10,200 bases of DNA. Source: an uncultured Collinsella sp. GTDB taxonomy: Bacteria; Actinomycetota; Coriobacteriia; Coriobacteriales; Coriobacteriaceae. The notes beneath the pieces were generated by a model. That model was given only the letters and a program-made list of their open reading frames with translations. It was not told the origin of the DNA and did no database searches. The position numbers and the translations under genes are program-made. This document shows positions 1 through 7,146 of this stretch, one piece after another (position 1 is the first letter of the stretch; each line of letters opens with the position of its first letter). The stretch is taken from positions 1 to 10,200 of the forward strand of contig CATZKS010000076.1 in NCBI GenBank assembly GCA_958421035.1, given 5' to 3'.

Positions 1-98
1 GGACTTGCAGCGACGGACCTCAGGACGCTCTTACACCACGTCTGCGCGCGCCACCTCAGTGAGGTCTCAGGGAAGGCGTTTCGAGGCTCGAAGGACAC
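1..98. other. Unassigned sequence at left edge
   Basis: No gene can be supported here. Two short perfect palindromes are visible: ACCTCAGTGAGGT at 53-65 and TTCGAGGCTCGAA at 80-92. One plus-strand frame stays open from the window edge to a TGA at 60-62 and could be the tail of a gene ending just outside. It is only about 20 codons long and has no recognisable motif. Confidence 0.3.
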
Positions 99-134
99 AA
101 AACGGGGGTGCAGGTTGTCCTGCGCCCCCGTTTT
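99..134 (-). terminator. Intrinsic terminator of the MarR-ABC operon
   Basis: The arms at 99-114 and 119-134 pair over 16 bp with a single G-T wobble around a four-base loop (TTGT). The stem is C/G-rich, flanked by A on one side and T on the other, so it can end transcripts from either strand. It lies about 30 bases after the stop of the second ABC gene, which reads towards it. Confidence 0.8.
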
Positions 135-164
135 CTTGGCATTGCGGTTGTTTGCCGCCGGTTT

Positions 165-2021
165 TTACGCCGCTTCGTCGAACTGCGAGTTGTACAGGTC
201 GGCGTAGAAGCCGCCCTGGGCGAGCAGCTCGTCGTGCGTGCCCTTCTCGACGATGTCGCCGTCGCGAATCACCAAGATCACGTCGGCGTTGCGGATCGTG
301 GACAGGCGGTGCGCGATGACAAAGCTGGTGCGGCCCTGCATCAGCGCATCCATGGCGCGCTGAATAAGCTCCTCGGTACGGGTATCGACGTTGGAAGTCG
401 CCTCGTCCAGAATCAGTGCCGGGCGGTCGGCCAAAATGGCACGGGCGATGGTCACGAGCTGGCGCTGACCCTGCGACAGGTTGGTGCCCTCCTCGTTGAT
501 CATAAAGTCGTAGCCACCGGCGAGCGTATGAATAAAGTGGTCGCAGCGTGCGGCGCGCGCAGCGGCCTCGACCTCGGCATCGCTCGCGTCGGGGCGTCCG
601 TAGCGGATGTTCTCGCGGATGGTGCCGTTAAACAGCCAGGTGTCCTGCAGCACCATGGCAAACTCGCCGCGCAGTGCCGCGCGGTCCCAGTCGCGCACAT
701 CGACGCCCTCGACACGCAGCGAGCCGCCGTCCACGTCGTAGAAGCGCTGCAGCAGCTTAATGAGCGTGGTCTTGCCGGCGCCGGTGGGGCCGACGATGGC
801 GATGGTCTGGCCGGGCTGCGCCTCGCAGCTAAAGTCGTGGATGATGGTCTTGTCGGGCGTGTAGCCAAACTTCACATGGTCAAACTCCACGTGGCCGGGG
901 CGCTTCTCAGGGATCTGCGCGTCGGCCTTCTGCTCCTCCTCGGGTGCGGCCAAAAACTCAAACACACGCTCGGTGGCAGCTGCCATCGACTGCATCGTGT
1001 TGCTCACGTTGCCCAGCTGCTGCACGGGTTGCGTAAAGTTGCGCACGTACTGGATAAAGCTCTGGATGTCGCCGGGCGTGGCATTGCCGGTCAGCGCGAG
1101 CTGCGCGCCCACCACGACAACGCCCACGTAACCCATGTTGCCCACCAGGCTCATAAGCGGCATCATCAGGCCCGACAGGAACTGCGAACGCCAGCCACTA
1201 ATAAACAGGCGGTCGTTTTGACGGTCGAACTCCTCGATTGAGACCTCGGCGCGGTCGAACACCTGAATGACGTTTTGACCGGCAAAGTCCTCCTCGATAA
1301 TGCCGTTGACGGCGCCCAGAACCTGCTGTTGCTCGCGGAAGTACGGCTGCGAGAAGTGAATCATTACGGTCAGGATAATCGCGGCTGCCGGCAGCGTGAG
1401 CACGGTGACGCCGGTGAGCGGCAGGCTGATCGAAAGCATCATGACGAGCACGCCGATAATCTGCGTTACCGACGTGATGAGCTGCGTCACGCTCTGGTTG
1501 AGCGACTGACCCAGCGTATCGACGTCGTTGGTGATGCGGCTGAGTACGTCTCCCTTGCTGTGGCCGTTGAAGTAACTCATCGGCACGACGGCAATCTTGG
1601 CGGCGATTTCCTTGCGCATGCGGTAGCAGATCTTTTGCGTGACGCCGGTCATGAGCCAGCCCTGGACCAGGCTGCAGACAGAGCTCGCCAGATACAGGCA
1701 GAGCAAAAAGCCGAGCGTCTTGGCGATCCAGTCAAAGTCAACGTCGCCGGTGCCGTTGACCTTGGCGACCAGGCCTTCGAACAGCTTGGTCGTAACCTGG
1801 CCGAGCACCTTGGGTCCCACAATGTTAAAGATGACCGAGCACACGGCAAAGGCGACGGCGGCAAACACGGCAATCTTGTGCTGGCCGATATAGCCGAGCA
1901 GCTGCCTCATGGTGCCCTTAAAGTCCTTGGCCTTTTCGCCGCGACGCATGCCGCCCATGCGGCCCATGGGTCCACGCTGACGGGTGGGCTTGGGAATTTG
2001 GGTCTTGGTCTCGTCTGCCAT
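165..2021 (-). CDS. ABC exporter half-transporter, canonical ATPase subunit
   Basis: This 618-residue protein is an ABC exporter half: a transmembrane domain fused to a nucleotide-binding domain. Residues about 1-45 form a basic Met/Gly/Arg-rich cytoplasmic tail. Six hydrophobic segments follow between about 48 and 345. The ATPase domain has Walker A GPTGAGKT (411-418), Q-loop Gln459, signature LSQGQ (515-519), Walker B ALILDE with catalytic Glu540, and switch His571, so all key residues are intact. Its ATG overlaps the stop of the upstream ABC gene in TAATG, after the ribosome binding site GGAAGGAGG. It is probably the catalytically competent partner of that gene product in a heterodimeric exporter of the BmrCD/TM287-288 type. 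Such pairs under a MarR regulator usually export drugs or other amphiphiles, but the substrate cannot be read from sequence. Confidence 0.93.
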   Translation of the reverse strand: MADETKTQIPKPTRQRGPMGRMGGMRRGEKAKDFKGTMRQLLGYIGQHKIAVFAAVAFAVCSVIFNIVGPKVLGQVTTKLFEGLVAKVNGTGDVDFDWIAKTLGFLLCLYLASSVCSLVQGWLMTGVTQKICYRMRKEIAAKIAVVPMSYFNGHSKGDVLSRITNDVDTLGQSLNQSVTQLITSVTQIIGVLVMMLSISLPLTGVTVLTLPAAAIILTVMIHFSQPYFREQQQVLGAVNGIIEEDFAGQNVIQVFDRAEVSIEEFDRQNDRLFISGWRSQFLSGLMMPLMSLVGNMGYVGVVVVGAQLALTGNATPGDIQSFIQYVRNFTQPVQQLGNVSNTMQSMAAATERVFEFLAAPEEEQKADAQIPEKRPGHVEFDHVKFGYTPDKTIIHDFSCEAQPGQTIAIVGPTGAGKTTLIKLLQRFYDVDGGSLRVEGVDVRDWDRAALRGEFAMVLQDTWLFNGTIRENIRYGRPDASDAEVEAAARAARCDHFIHTLAGGYDFMINEEGTNLSQGQRQLVTIARAILADRPALILDEATSNVDTRTEELIQRAMDALMQGRTSFVIAHRLSTIRNADVILVIRDGDIVEKGTHDELLAQGGFYADLYNSQFDEAA

Positions 2022-4387
2022 TAGTGCTCGCCTCCTTCCGTAACGGCTGCAATTTCTTCTTGGGTAAGCCCCAGCTCCTCGGCGGAAAGCTGCGACTGTG
2101 CGATTTCCAGGTACGCCGGGCAGCTGCGCAGTAGCTCCTCGTGCGTGCCGGTGCCCACTACGTGACCGTCGTCGAGTACGATGATCTGGTCGGCGTGCAT
2201 GATGGTCGCGATGCGTTGTGCCACGACCACGAGCGCGGCGTCGGTGACGTTTTTGGCCAGCTCCTCGCGCAGGCGCGCGTCGGTCTTGTAGTCAAGCGCG
2301 CTAAACGAGTCGTCGAACACCACGACCTCGGGCTTTTTGGCCAGGGCGCGGGCGATGGCCAGACGCTGGCGCTGACCGCCCGAAACATTGGAGCCACCCT
2401 GGCTGATGGGGGAGTCGTAACCGCCCTCGCGCTCGGCGATAAAGTCCTCGGCCTGGGCGATGCGCGCGGCCTGGTGCATGTCATCGTCGCTTACCATGTC
2501 GCCGGCAAACTTGAGGTTGCTCTTGACAGTGCCCGAGAACAGGCGACCCTGCTGCGGGATGTAACCAATGCGGCGGCGCAGTTCGGAAAGGGTCATGTCG
2601 CGCACGTCGATGCCGTCGAGCGAAATGCTGCCGCCCGTGACGTCGTACAGGCGCGGAATCAACTGCACGAGCGTGGACTTGCCCGAGCCCGTGGAGCCAA
2701 TGATGCCGAGCATCTGACCGGCATGCGTGGTGAAGTTCACGCCGCTGATGACGTCGGCACGGGCATCGGGATACTGGAAGCTCACGTCGCGGAAGGTGAG
2801 CTCACCGCGCGGCGCGCTGGCCGCGGGCAGTTTGGGCGAGACAGGGTCGTTGATGCTCGTGGGGCAGGTGATGACCTCTTCCACGCGCTCGGCTGCGACC
2901 TCGGCACGGGGCAGAATGACCGACACCATGGTGAGGATCATAAACGCCATGACGATCTGCATGGTGTAGGAGATAAACGCCATCATGTTGCCGACCTGCA
3001 TCACGCCGTCGGACACGCCCTGCGCGCCAAACCAGACGATAAGCACGGTGATGCAGTTCATGACAAGCATCATGAGCGGCATCATAAAGCTCATGGCGCG
3101 GTTGGTGTAGAGCTGCGTGGTCATCAGGTCGAGCGAAGCCTTGTCAAAACGCTCGAGCTCATGTTCCTCGCGGTTGAACGAGCGGATGGGCATAAGGCCG
3201 TCGAGCAGCTCGCGGGCGGTAAGGTTCACGCGGTCCACAAAGCTCTGCATCTTTTTGAACTTGGGCATGGTGAGGCCCATGAGCACGCCGACAACGGCCG
3301 AAACCGCGATGATGGCCACGGCGATGGTCCACTCCAGGCCGGTGTGGTTGGCCAGGACGCGCATAACGGCGACGATGCCCATGACGGGGGCCATCAGGCA
3401 CATGCGGATAAACAGGGTTGCGGCCATCTGGATCTGCTGAATGTCGTTGGTGCAGCGGGTGATGAGCGAGGCCTGGCTAAACTTGCCCACCTCGGCCGGC
3501 GAGAAGTGCATAACCTTGTTGAAGGTCTCGCGGCGCAGGTCGCGGGCGATGGAGCAGGCGGTGCGCGAAGCCACGGCACCGGTCAGGATGGTGGCGACGA
3601 GCGAGATCAGGCACAGACCAAACATCGTGGTCGCCATGCGGCCCAGGTAGGCGTTCTGCACGTCGGCGGGGTCGATGCCCTGCGCCTTGTACTCGTCTTG
3701 CACATAGCTCACGGCGCGTTGGGTCACGATGGAGCCCGACATGGAGCCCATTTTATCCGCCATTTCGTTGGCGCCCTCGACGAGCTTGCTTTGGTCTACC
3801 AGACCGCCCTCGACACCCAGGCGCAGGCTCTTCATGGTGATCTTACCGCCGTCGGCATCAATCTGCTTTTGCATGTTCTGCGCCGCTGCGGCCTTCTGCT
3901 GCATCTCGGCGAGCTGCTCGGGCGTCATCGCCGCCATCTGCTCGGGGGTGGGCATGGCCTGGGCGGCGTCGCTGTCTTTTTCGCCGGACGTGCCGGTCAT
4001 GTCGCCCATGGAGTCGGCGTCAATGCCCTGGTTGAACGAAAGTACGACAGTCTCGGGCAGGCTCATAATGTCGGCAATCTTGCCTCCATCGGCACGCTCT
4101 TCCTCGGTGCCCTTGTACGCTCGAATGCCGTTTTTGCCAGCCTTGCTAAACACGGCCTCCACAGCCTTGGCGTCCTTGGCGCTCATAAAGAGTTCGAGGT
4201 CGTCGAGCGATTCGGCGCGAATGGTGTCGGGCACGGGCGAGGCAATACCGCCTTGCTGCACGCCCACGTCGACGATGTCGCTCATATAGGTAGGCAGCGC
4301 CAGATCGGCGTTGCAGCTGATTACGATGAGTACGATAGCTGCGAGTAGTGCTAGGATATGCTTTTTAAAGAGCTTGAGAATCCTCAC
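2021..4387 (-). CDS. ABC exporter half-transporter, degenerate ATPase subunit with large extracytoplasmic insertion
   Basis: This is a 788-residue ABC exporter half. The start is taken as GTG at 4387, which overlaps the MarR stop in GTGA and is preceded by AAAGGAG nine bases upstream. An in-frame extension to 4606 would lie inside the MarR gene and has no family character. TM1 is about residues 10-27 and TM2 about 252-275. Between them lies a roughly 220-residue insertion, predicted outside the membrane and Met-rich at 127-216. Four more segments follow up to about 492. The ATPase domain has Walker A GSTGSGKS (564-571), Gln612 and signature VSGGQ (668-672). Walker B reads VVVFDD, with Asp693 where Glu is expected, and the switch His is Gln724. 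These are the hallmarks of the degenerate subunit of a heterodimeric exporter, partnering the downstream ABC protein. Confidence 0.93.
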   Translation of the reverse strand: MRILKLFKKHILALLAAIVLIVISCNADLALPTYMSDIVDVGVQQGGIASPVPDTIRAESLDDLELFMSAKDAKAVEAVFSKAGKNGIRAYKGTEEERADGGKIADIMSLPETVVLSFNQGIDADSMGDMTGTSGEKDSDAAQAMPTPEQMAAMTPEQLAEMQQKAAAAQNMQKQIDADGGKITMKSLRLGVEGGLVDQSKLVEGANEMADKMGSMSGSIVTQRAVSYVQDEYKAQGIDPADVQNAYLGRMATTMFGLCLISLVATILTGAVASRTACSIARDLRRETFNKVMHFSPAEVGKFSQASLITRCTNDIQQIQMAATLFIRMCLMAPVMGIVAVMRVLANHTGLEWTIAVAIIAVSAVVGVLMGLTMPKFKKMQSFVDRVNLTARELLDGLMPIRSFNREEHELERFDKASLDLMTTQLYTNRAMSFMMPLMMLVMNCITVLIVWFGAQGVSDGVMQVGNMMAFISYTMQIVMAFMILTMVSVILPRAEVAAERVEEVITCPTSINDPVSPKLPAASAPRGELTFRDVSFQYPDARADVISGVNFTTHAGQMLGIIGSTGSGKSTLVQLIPRLYDVTGGSISLDGIDVRDMTLSELRRRIGYIPQQGRLFSGTVKSNLKFAGDMVSDDDMHQAARIAQAEDFIAEREGGYDSPISQGGSNVSGGQRQRLAIARALAKKPEVVVFDDSFSALDYKTDARLREELAKNVTDAALVVVAQRIATIMHADQIIVLDDGHVVGTGTHEELLRSCPAYLEIAQSQLSAEELGLTQEEIAAVTEGGEH

Positions 4388-4833
4388 TCGGCATCTCTCC
4401 TTTCTTGATTGCGGTCGATAATTTCGTTGGCACGTCTTAGAAGGCGCACCATCTCTTGGGTATCTGTTTCGCCGAGCTGCTCGAGGAAGGCCGCGGTGCG
4501 GTCCTCGAATTCCCGGCGTTTGATTTCGATGACCTGGAATCCCTTGTCGGTCACCGTGACGTGTACGCGACGACGGTCGGTCTTTGAGTGCTCGCGCTCG
4601 ACCCAACCCTTGGCCTCGAGGGCGCGCAGGATATTGGCGATACGGGCGCTCGAAACCCAGGCACGATCGGCGAGTTCGCTCGGTGTGAGTGAGCCGCCGG
4701 CGCGCATGAGGGCGCGCATGACGGCCATCTCGCCGCCGAGAGCTTTGTCCGCAAAGCGCGAAATTCGCTGATGCATGCTGCCAAACTCAGTTAAGAGCTG
4801 ACGCCCAAGCTCATGGAAATCGGTATCTTCCAT
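4384..4833 (-). CDS. MarR-family transcriptional regulator
   Basis: This 149-residue protein has the usual MarR length and layout. Helical dimerisation segments lie at both ends, around a winged helix-turn-helix at about residues 48-98. The recognition part is LTPSELADRAWVSSARIANI, and the wing carries the family-typical D-R-R cluster (86-88) followed by VHVTVTDKG. It heads the operon and its TGA overlaps the GTG of the first ABC gene, so the three are probably co-transcribed and translationally coupled. The start ATG has AGGGG six bases upstream. By analogy with other MarR-ABC operons it probably represses its own operon and is relieved by a ligand related to the exporter substrate. No Cys is present, so a thiol-based switch is unlikely. 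Confidence 0.9.
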   Translation of the reverse strand: MEDTDFHELGRQLLTEFGSMHQRISRFADKALGGEMAVMRALMRAGGSLTPSELADRAWVSSARIANILRALEAKGWVEREHSKTDRRRVHVTVTDKGFQVIEIKRREFEDRTAAFLEQLGETDTQEMVRLLRRANEIIDRNQERRDAE

Positions 4834-5011
4834 CGAAAACCCCTAACACTAGAAACTATTTCCGGTGAAAGATGATACCCTTGCACGCGCACCCTATACG
4901 GTAGATTTTTGGGTCATGCCTAGAAAACAATCTTTAGGCGACCTCCGTACACCGTCGGTATCAGCAAAGTTAGGGGTAGATCTCTGGGCATGTCCCAAAA
5001 AAAATACCTGG

Positions 5012-5039
5012 TTGCTAGGTAATATAAAGAGCGTATAAA
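5012..5039 (+). promoter_or_regulatory. Candidate promoter for the SDR gene
   Basis: TTGCTA (5012-5017) and TATAAA (5034-5039) are separated by 16 bases, close to a sigma-70-type arrangement, and lie in A/T-rich DNA. The predicted start, near 5046, would leave a leader of about 150 bases before the SDR start codon. The assignment is from box similarity only. Confidence 0.4.
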
Positions 5040-5054
5040 GAATTAAAATAATTC
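5040..5054. promoter_or_regulatory. Palindrome over the predicted start site (candidate operator)
   Basis: GAATTA and TAATTC form a perfect 6-bp inverted repeat around AAA. It immediately follows the candidate -10 box at 5034-5039, where a repressor could block transcription. In A/T-rich DNA such a palindrome can arise by chance. Confidence 0.25.
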
Positions 5055-5132
5055 AATAATTGTAGCGTTTCAAAGAACTATTATGCACGCGGTTAGGCGA
5101 GGGGTTGTCACCACCATGACGACTGGGACTCA

Positions 5133-5138
5133 TATAAT
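5133..5138 (+). promoter_or_regulatory. Possible second -10 box upstream of the SDR gene
   Basis: A consensus TATAAT lies 62 bases before the start codon. The nearest -35-like element, TTGTCA at 5105-5110, is 22 bases upstream, which is too far for a normal promoter. If used, it would need an activator or would be weak. Confidence 0.22.
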
Positions 5139-5199
5139 CGCCACGTGCGATGCTCCAACTTCCCGCGAGGAGACACCTTATATAAAGGGGGATGGAGTC

Positions 5200-5949
5200 A
5201 TGGCATTTGACTTCACGGGCAAGACCGCGATTGTCACGGGCGGCACTCAGGGCATTGGCCTCGAGATCGCCAAGGGCATCGTCGCGGGCGGCGGACATGT
5301 CGCGCTCATCGCAAGGAACGCTGCTAAGGGCGAGGCCGCGGTGGCCGAGCTTGGCGAGGGCAACAAGTTCTATCAGCTCGATGTCGCCGATGCACCCAAG
5401 GCGCGCGAGACTGTCGAGCAGATTTTTACGGACCTGCCGCAAACCAACATCCTGATCAACTGCGCTGGCGTCATCAGCACCAAGAAGTTCGATGAGATCG
5501 ATGACACCGAGTGGCGTCGCACCATCGACATCAACCTCAACGGCACCTTTACCATGATGAACGCCGTGTACCCGCACTTTAAGGCGGCCCATGCCGGCAC
5601 TATCGTCAACGTGAGTTCCGTTGCTGGCAAGATCGGCGGTGGCCTGCTCGGCACCGCGGCCTACGCGAGCTCCAAGGCCGGTGTTAACGGTCTAACCAAG
5701 GCAGTCGCCAAGGAAGGCGGCAAGTTTGGCGTTCGCTGCAACGCCGTGTGCCCGTCGCTCACCCTTACTGATATGACCTCGATTCTCTCTGACGAGAACT
5801 CTCAGCGCATCATCAACGGTATTCCTCTGGGCCGCGCCGCCCAGGCCAGCGAGCCTGCGCAGATGGTGCTGTTCTTCGCTTCCGATCTCGCCAGCTTCGT
5901 GAACGGCGAGATCGGTGACTGCGACGGCGGCATCGTCCTGGACGGGTAA
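5200..5949 (+). CDS. Short-chain dehydrogenase/reductase (SDR), classical type
   Basis: This 249-residue protein has the standard length of a classical SDR. The cofactor motif TGGTQGIG is at 13-20, NCAG (a variant of NNAG) at 87-90, and the catalytic residues are Asn114, Ser140, Tyr155 and Lys159 (YASSK). The usual PG after the active site is PS here (CPS). Arg39 at the end of the second strand suggests NADP(H), by analogy. The start is ATG at 5200, with AAAGGGGGA seven bases upstream. An in-frame ATG at 5083 has no good ribosome binding site and would add 39 residues before the Rossmann fold. It precedes a KdgT-type permease, so a sugar-acid substrate such as a keto-deoxygluconate is possible. 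Automatic annotation may call it 3-oxoacyl-ACP reductase, and the substrate is open. Confidence 0.9.
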   Translation: MAFDFTGKTAIVTGGTQGIGLEIAKGIVAGGGHVALIARNAAKGEAAVAELGEGNKFYQLDVADAPKARETVEQIFTDLPQTNILINCAGVISTKKFDEIDDTEWRRTIDINLNGTFTMMNAVYPHFKAAHAGTIVNVSSVAGKIGGGLLGTAAYASSKAGVNGLTKAVAKEGGKFGVRCNAVCPSLTLTDMTSILSDENSQRIINGIPLGRAAQASEPAQMVLFFASDLASFVNGEIGDCDGGIVLDG

Positions 5950-5968
5950 TACCCCGCGACGATTATTC

Positions 5969-6008
5969 GGCGACGGCTCCTGCGACTCGGGACCGTCGCC
6001 TTCTTTCT
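5969..6008 (+). terminator. Intrinsic terminator between SDR and permease genes
   Basis: GGCGACGG (5969-5976) pairs with CCGTCGCC (5993-6000), with three further pairs inside, and TTCTTTCT follows. It lies 20 bases after the SDR stop and 50 before the permease start. Transcription into the permease must therefore read through or start afresh. No strong promoter is evident between 6009 and 6044. Confidence 0.75.
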
Positions 6009-6057
6009 GACATAGGCGCGTGCGGCTACGATTCGCATGCATCCAAAGGAGATATAT

Positions 6058-7074
6058 ATGAGTGAATCGACTGCGGTGGAGGCGCCGGCGGCAAAGGAGC
6101 CGTTCTTTAAGATGTCCTCCATCCCGGGTGCCAATATTTTGGTGCCGCTTTTGCTGGGCTGCCTGCTCAACACGCTATTCCCTGACCTGTTCAAAACGCT
6201 CGGCAGCTTTACGCTTGGCATGACCCAGCAGGGCGCTGGCCCGCTCGTGGGCGCTTTTTTGCTCATCGTCGGTACGACGATTTCGTTTAAGAGCGCTCCT
6301 GCCGCCGCTGCCCGCGGCGCCATCATCATCGCCGTCAAGCAGATCGTGGTCGTTGCCATGTCGCTGCTCATCCTTTATGTGTTCAACGACAACTTGTTTG
6401 GCATCTCTGCCATGGTGATGCTGGCGGCTTGCACCGGCGCCAACAACGCTATGTACGCTGGGCTGATGGGTACCATGGGCAACGAGGCTGAGCGTGGCGC
6501 TGTCGCCATCACCACGCTGGTTGTCGGCCCTCCGGTCACGATGATCGTGCTCGGCGCTGCCGGCCAGGCCCCGATCGGCTGGTCGCTCGTGGGCGCCATT
6601 CTGCCGATCGTCGTCGGCATTATTCTGGGTAACCTGTTCCCCAGCTTTAAGAAGATGATGGCACCGGCACTTTCCGCCATCATCGTGCTCGTCTTCTTTG
6701 CCATGGGCTCGACCATGACTTTTGGCCAGCTTATCAACGGCGGTCTTCCCGGCATCCTGCTCGGCGTGATCTGCTCGGTGATCTTTGCAATTCCCGTCAT
6801 CGCGGTCGATAAGCTCACGGGCGGTACGGGTGTCGCAGGTGCGGCCATTTCGAGCTGCGCCGGAGCCAATGTGGCCACGCCTGCTGCCATGGCAAGCGTC
6901 AACGAGGCCATGTACGGCGGCGCGGTGCTCGCGACGGCCACGGCACAGGTTGCTGCCTGCGCAATCGTTACGGCTATTTTGACCCCGCTGGTCACCAGCT
7001 GGTGCTACAAGCATTTTGAGGGCCAGCAGAGCAACGGCAAGGCAACGACCGACAAGGCCTCCGCAGCCGCCTAA
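6058..7074 (+). CDS. kdgT: 2-keto-3-deoxygluconate permease family transporter
   Basis: This 338-residue integral membrane protein has about ten hydrophobic segments. It resembles E. coli KdgT (about 327 residues) along its length: IPG..(I/M)LVPL near residues 22-31, GSFT at 49-52, GPPVTMIVLGAAG at 157-169, ILGNLFP at 189-195, GILLGV at 232-237, and VDKLTGG then SS.AGA.VATP at 250-275. That family takes up 2-keto-3-deoxygluconate, a breakdown product of pectin and other uronic-acid polymers, by proton symport. The start is ATG at 6058 with AAAGGAG six bases upstream; an in-frame ATG at 6037 lacks a suitable site. The last 20 residues form a polar Ala/Lys-rich tail. No kinase or aldolase for the substrate is in the window, so specificity rests on family resemblance and on the adjoining SDR. 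Confidence 0.87.
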   Translation: MSESTAVEAPAAKEPFFKMSSIPGANILVPLLLGCLLNTLFPDLFKTLGSFTLGMTQQGAGPLVGAFLLIVGTTISFKSAPAAAARGAIIIAVKQIVVVAMSLLILYVFNDNLFGISAMVMLAACTGANNAMYAGLMGTMGNEAERGAVAITTLVVGPPVTMIVLGAAGQAPIGWSLVGAILPIVVGIILGNLFPSFKKMMAPALSAIIVLVFFAMGSTMTFGQLINGGLPGILLGVICSVIFAIPVIAVDKLTGGTGVAGAAISSCAGANVATPAAMASVNEAMYGGAVLATATAQVAACAIVTAILTPLVTSWCYKHFEGQQSNGKATTDKASAAA

Positions 7075-7112
7075 TGCCAAACGGTAATCAAAGCTAAAAA
7101 CTAGCTACGCCA

Positions 7113-7146
7113 CAGGGCGGCCACGGGGGATCCCGTGGCCGCCCTG
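7113..7146 (+). terminator. Perfect 15-bp hairpin after the permease gene
   Basis: Arms 7113-7127 (CAGGGCGGCCACGGG) and 7132-7146 pair perfectly around a GGAT loop, 38 bases after the permease stop. The stem is strong, but only TTTC follows shortly after, so it lacks a classic T-tract. It is most likely the end of the SDR-permease unit, or a 3' stabilising structure. Confidence 0.65.

Larger units (their letters stand above)
4834..5199. promoter_or_regulatory. Divergent intergenic region between MarR operon and SDR gene
   Basis: These 366 bases contain no convincing gene and are more A/T-rich than their surroundings, especially 4995-5075. They hold a perfect 9-bp inverted repeat (ACCCCTAAC at 4839-4847, GTTAGGGGT at 4969-4977). 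They also hold an imperfect direct repeat that starts GGTAGAT and contains TGGG then CATG (4900-4920 and 4975-4995). Promoter-like boxes on the plus strand are listed separately. Minus-strand promoter boxes are less clear: a TATCAT at about 4872-4877 could be a -10 element for the MarR gene. The repeats are candidate regulator sites, but none is assigned. Confidence 0.5.

Noticed and set aside
2141..4348. A 735-codon open frame antisense to the ABC transporter gene
   Set aside because: This is the same effect: a His/Gly/Ala-rich translation with no family character, opposite a gene with all the ABC motifs.
4388..4606. Longer start for the first ABC protein, inside the MarR gene
   Set aside because: The extra 73 residues are Arg/Pro-rich out-of-frame MarR sequence. 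The GTG at 4387 has a proper ribosome binding site and gives the expected exporter N-terminus.
5083..5199. Longer start for the SDR gene
   Set aside because: The added 39 residues precede the normal SDR start, and the ATG at 5200 has a good ribosome binding site. Candidate promoter elements also fall in this stretch.
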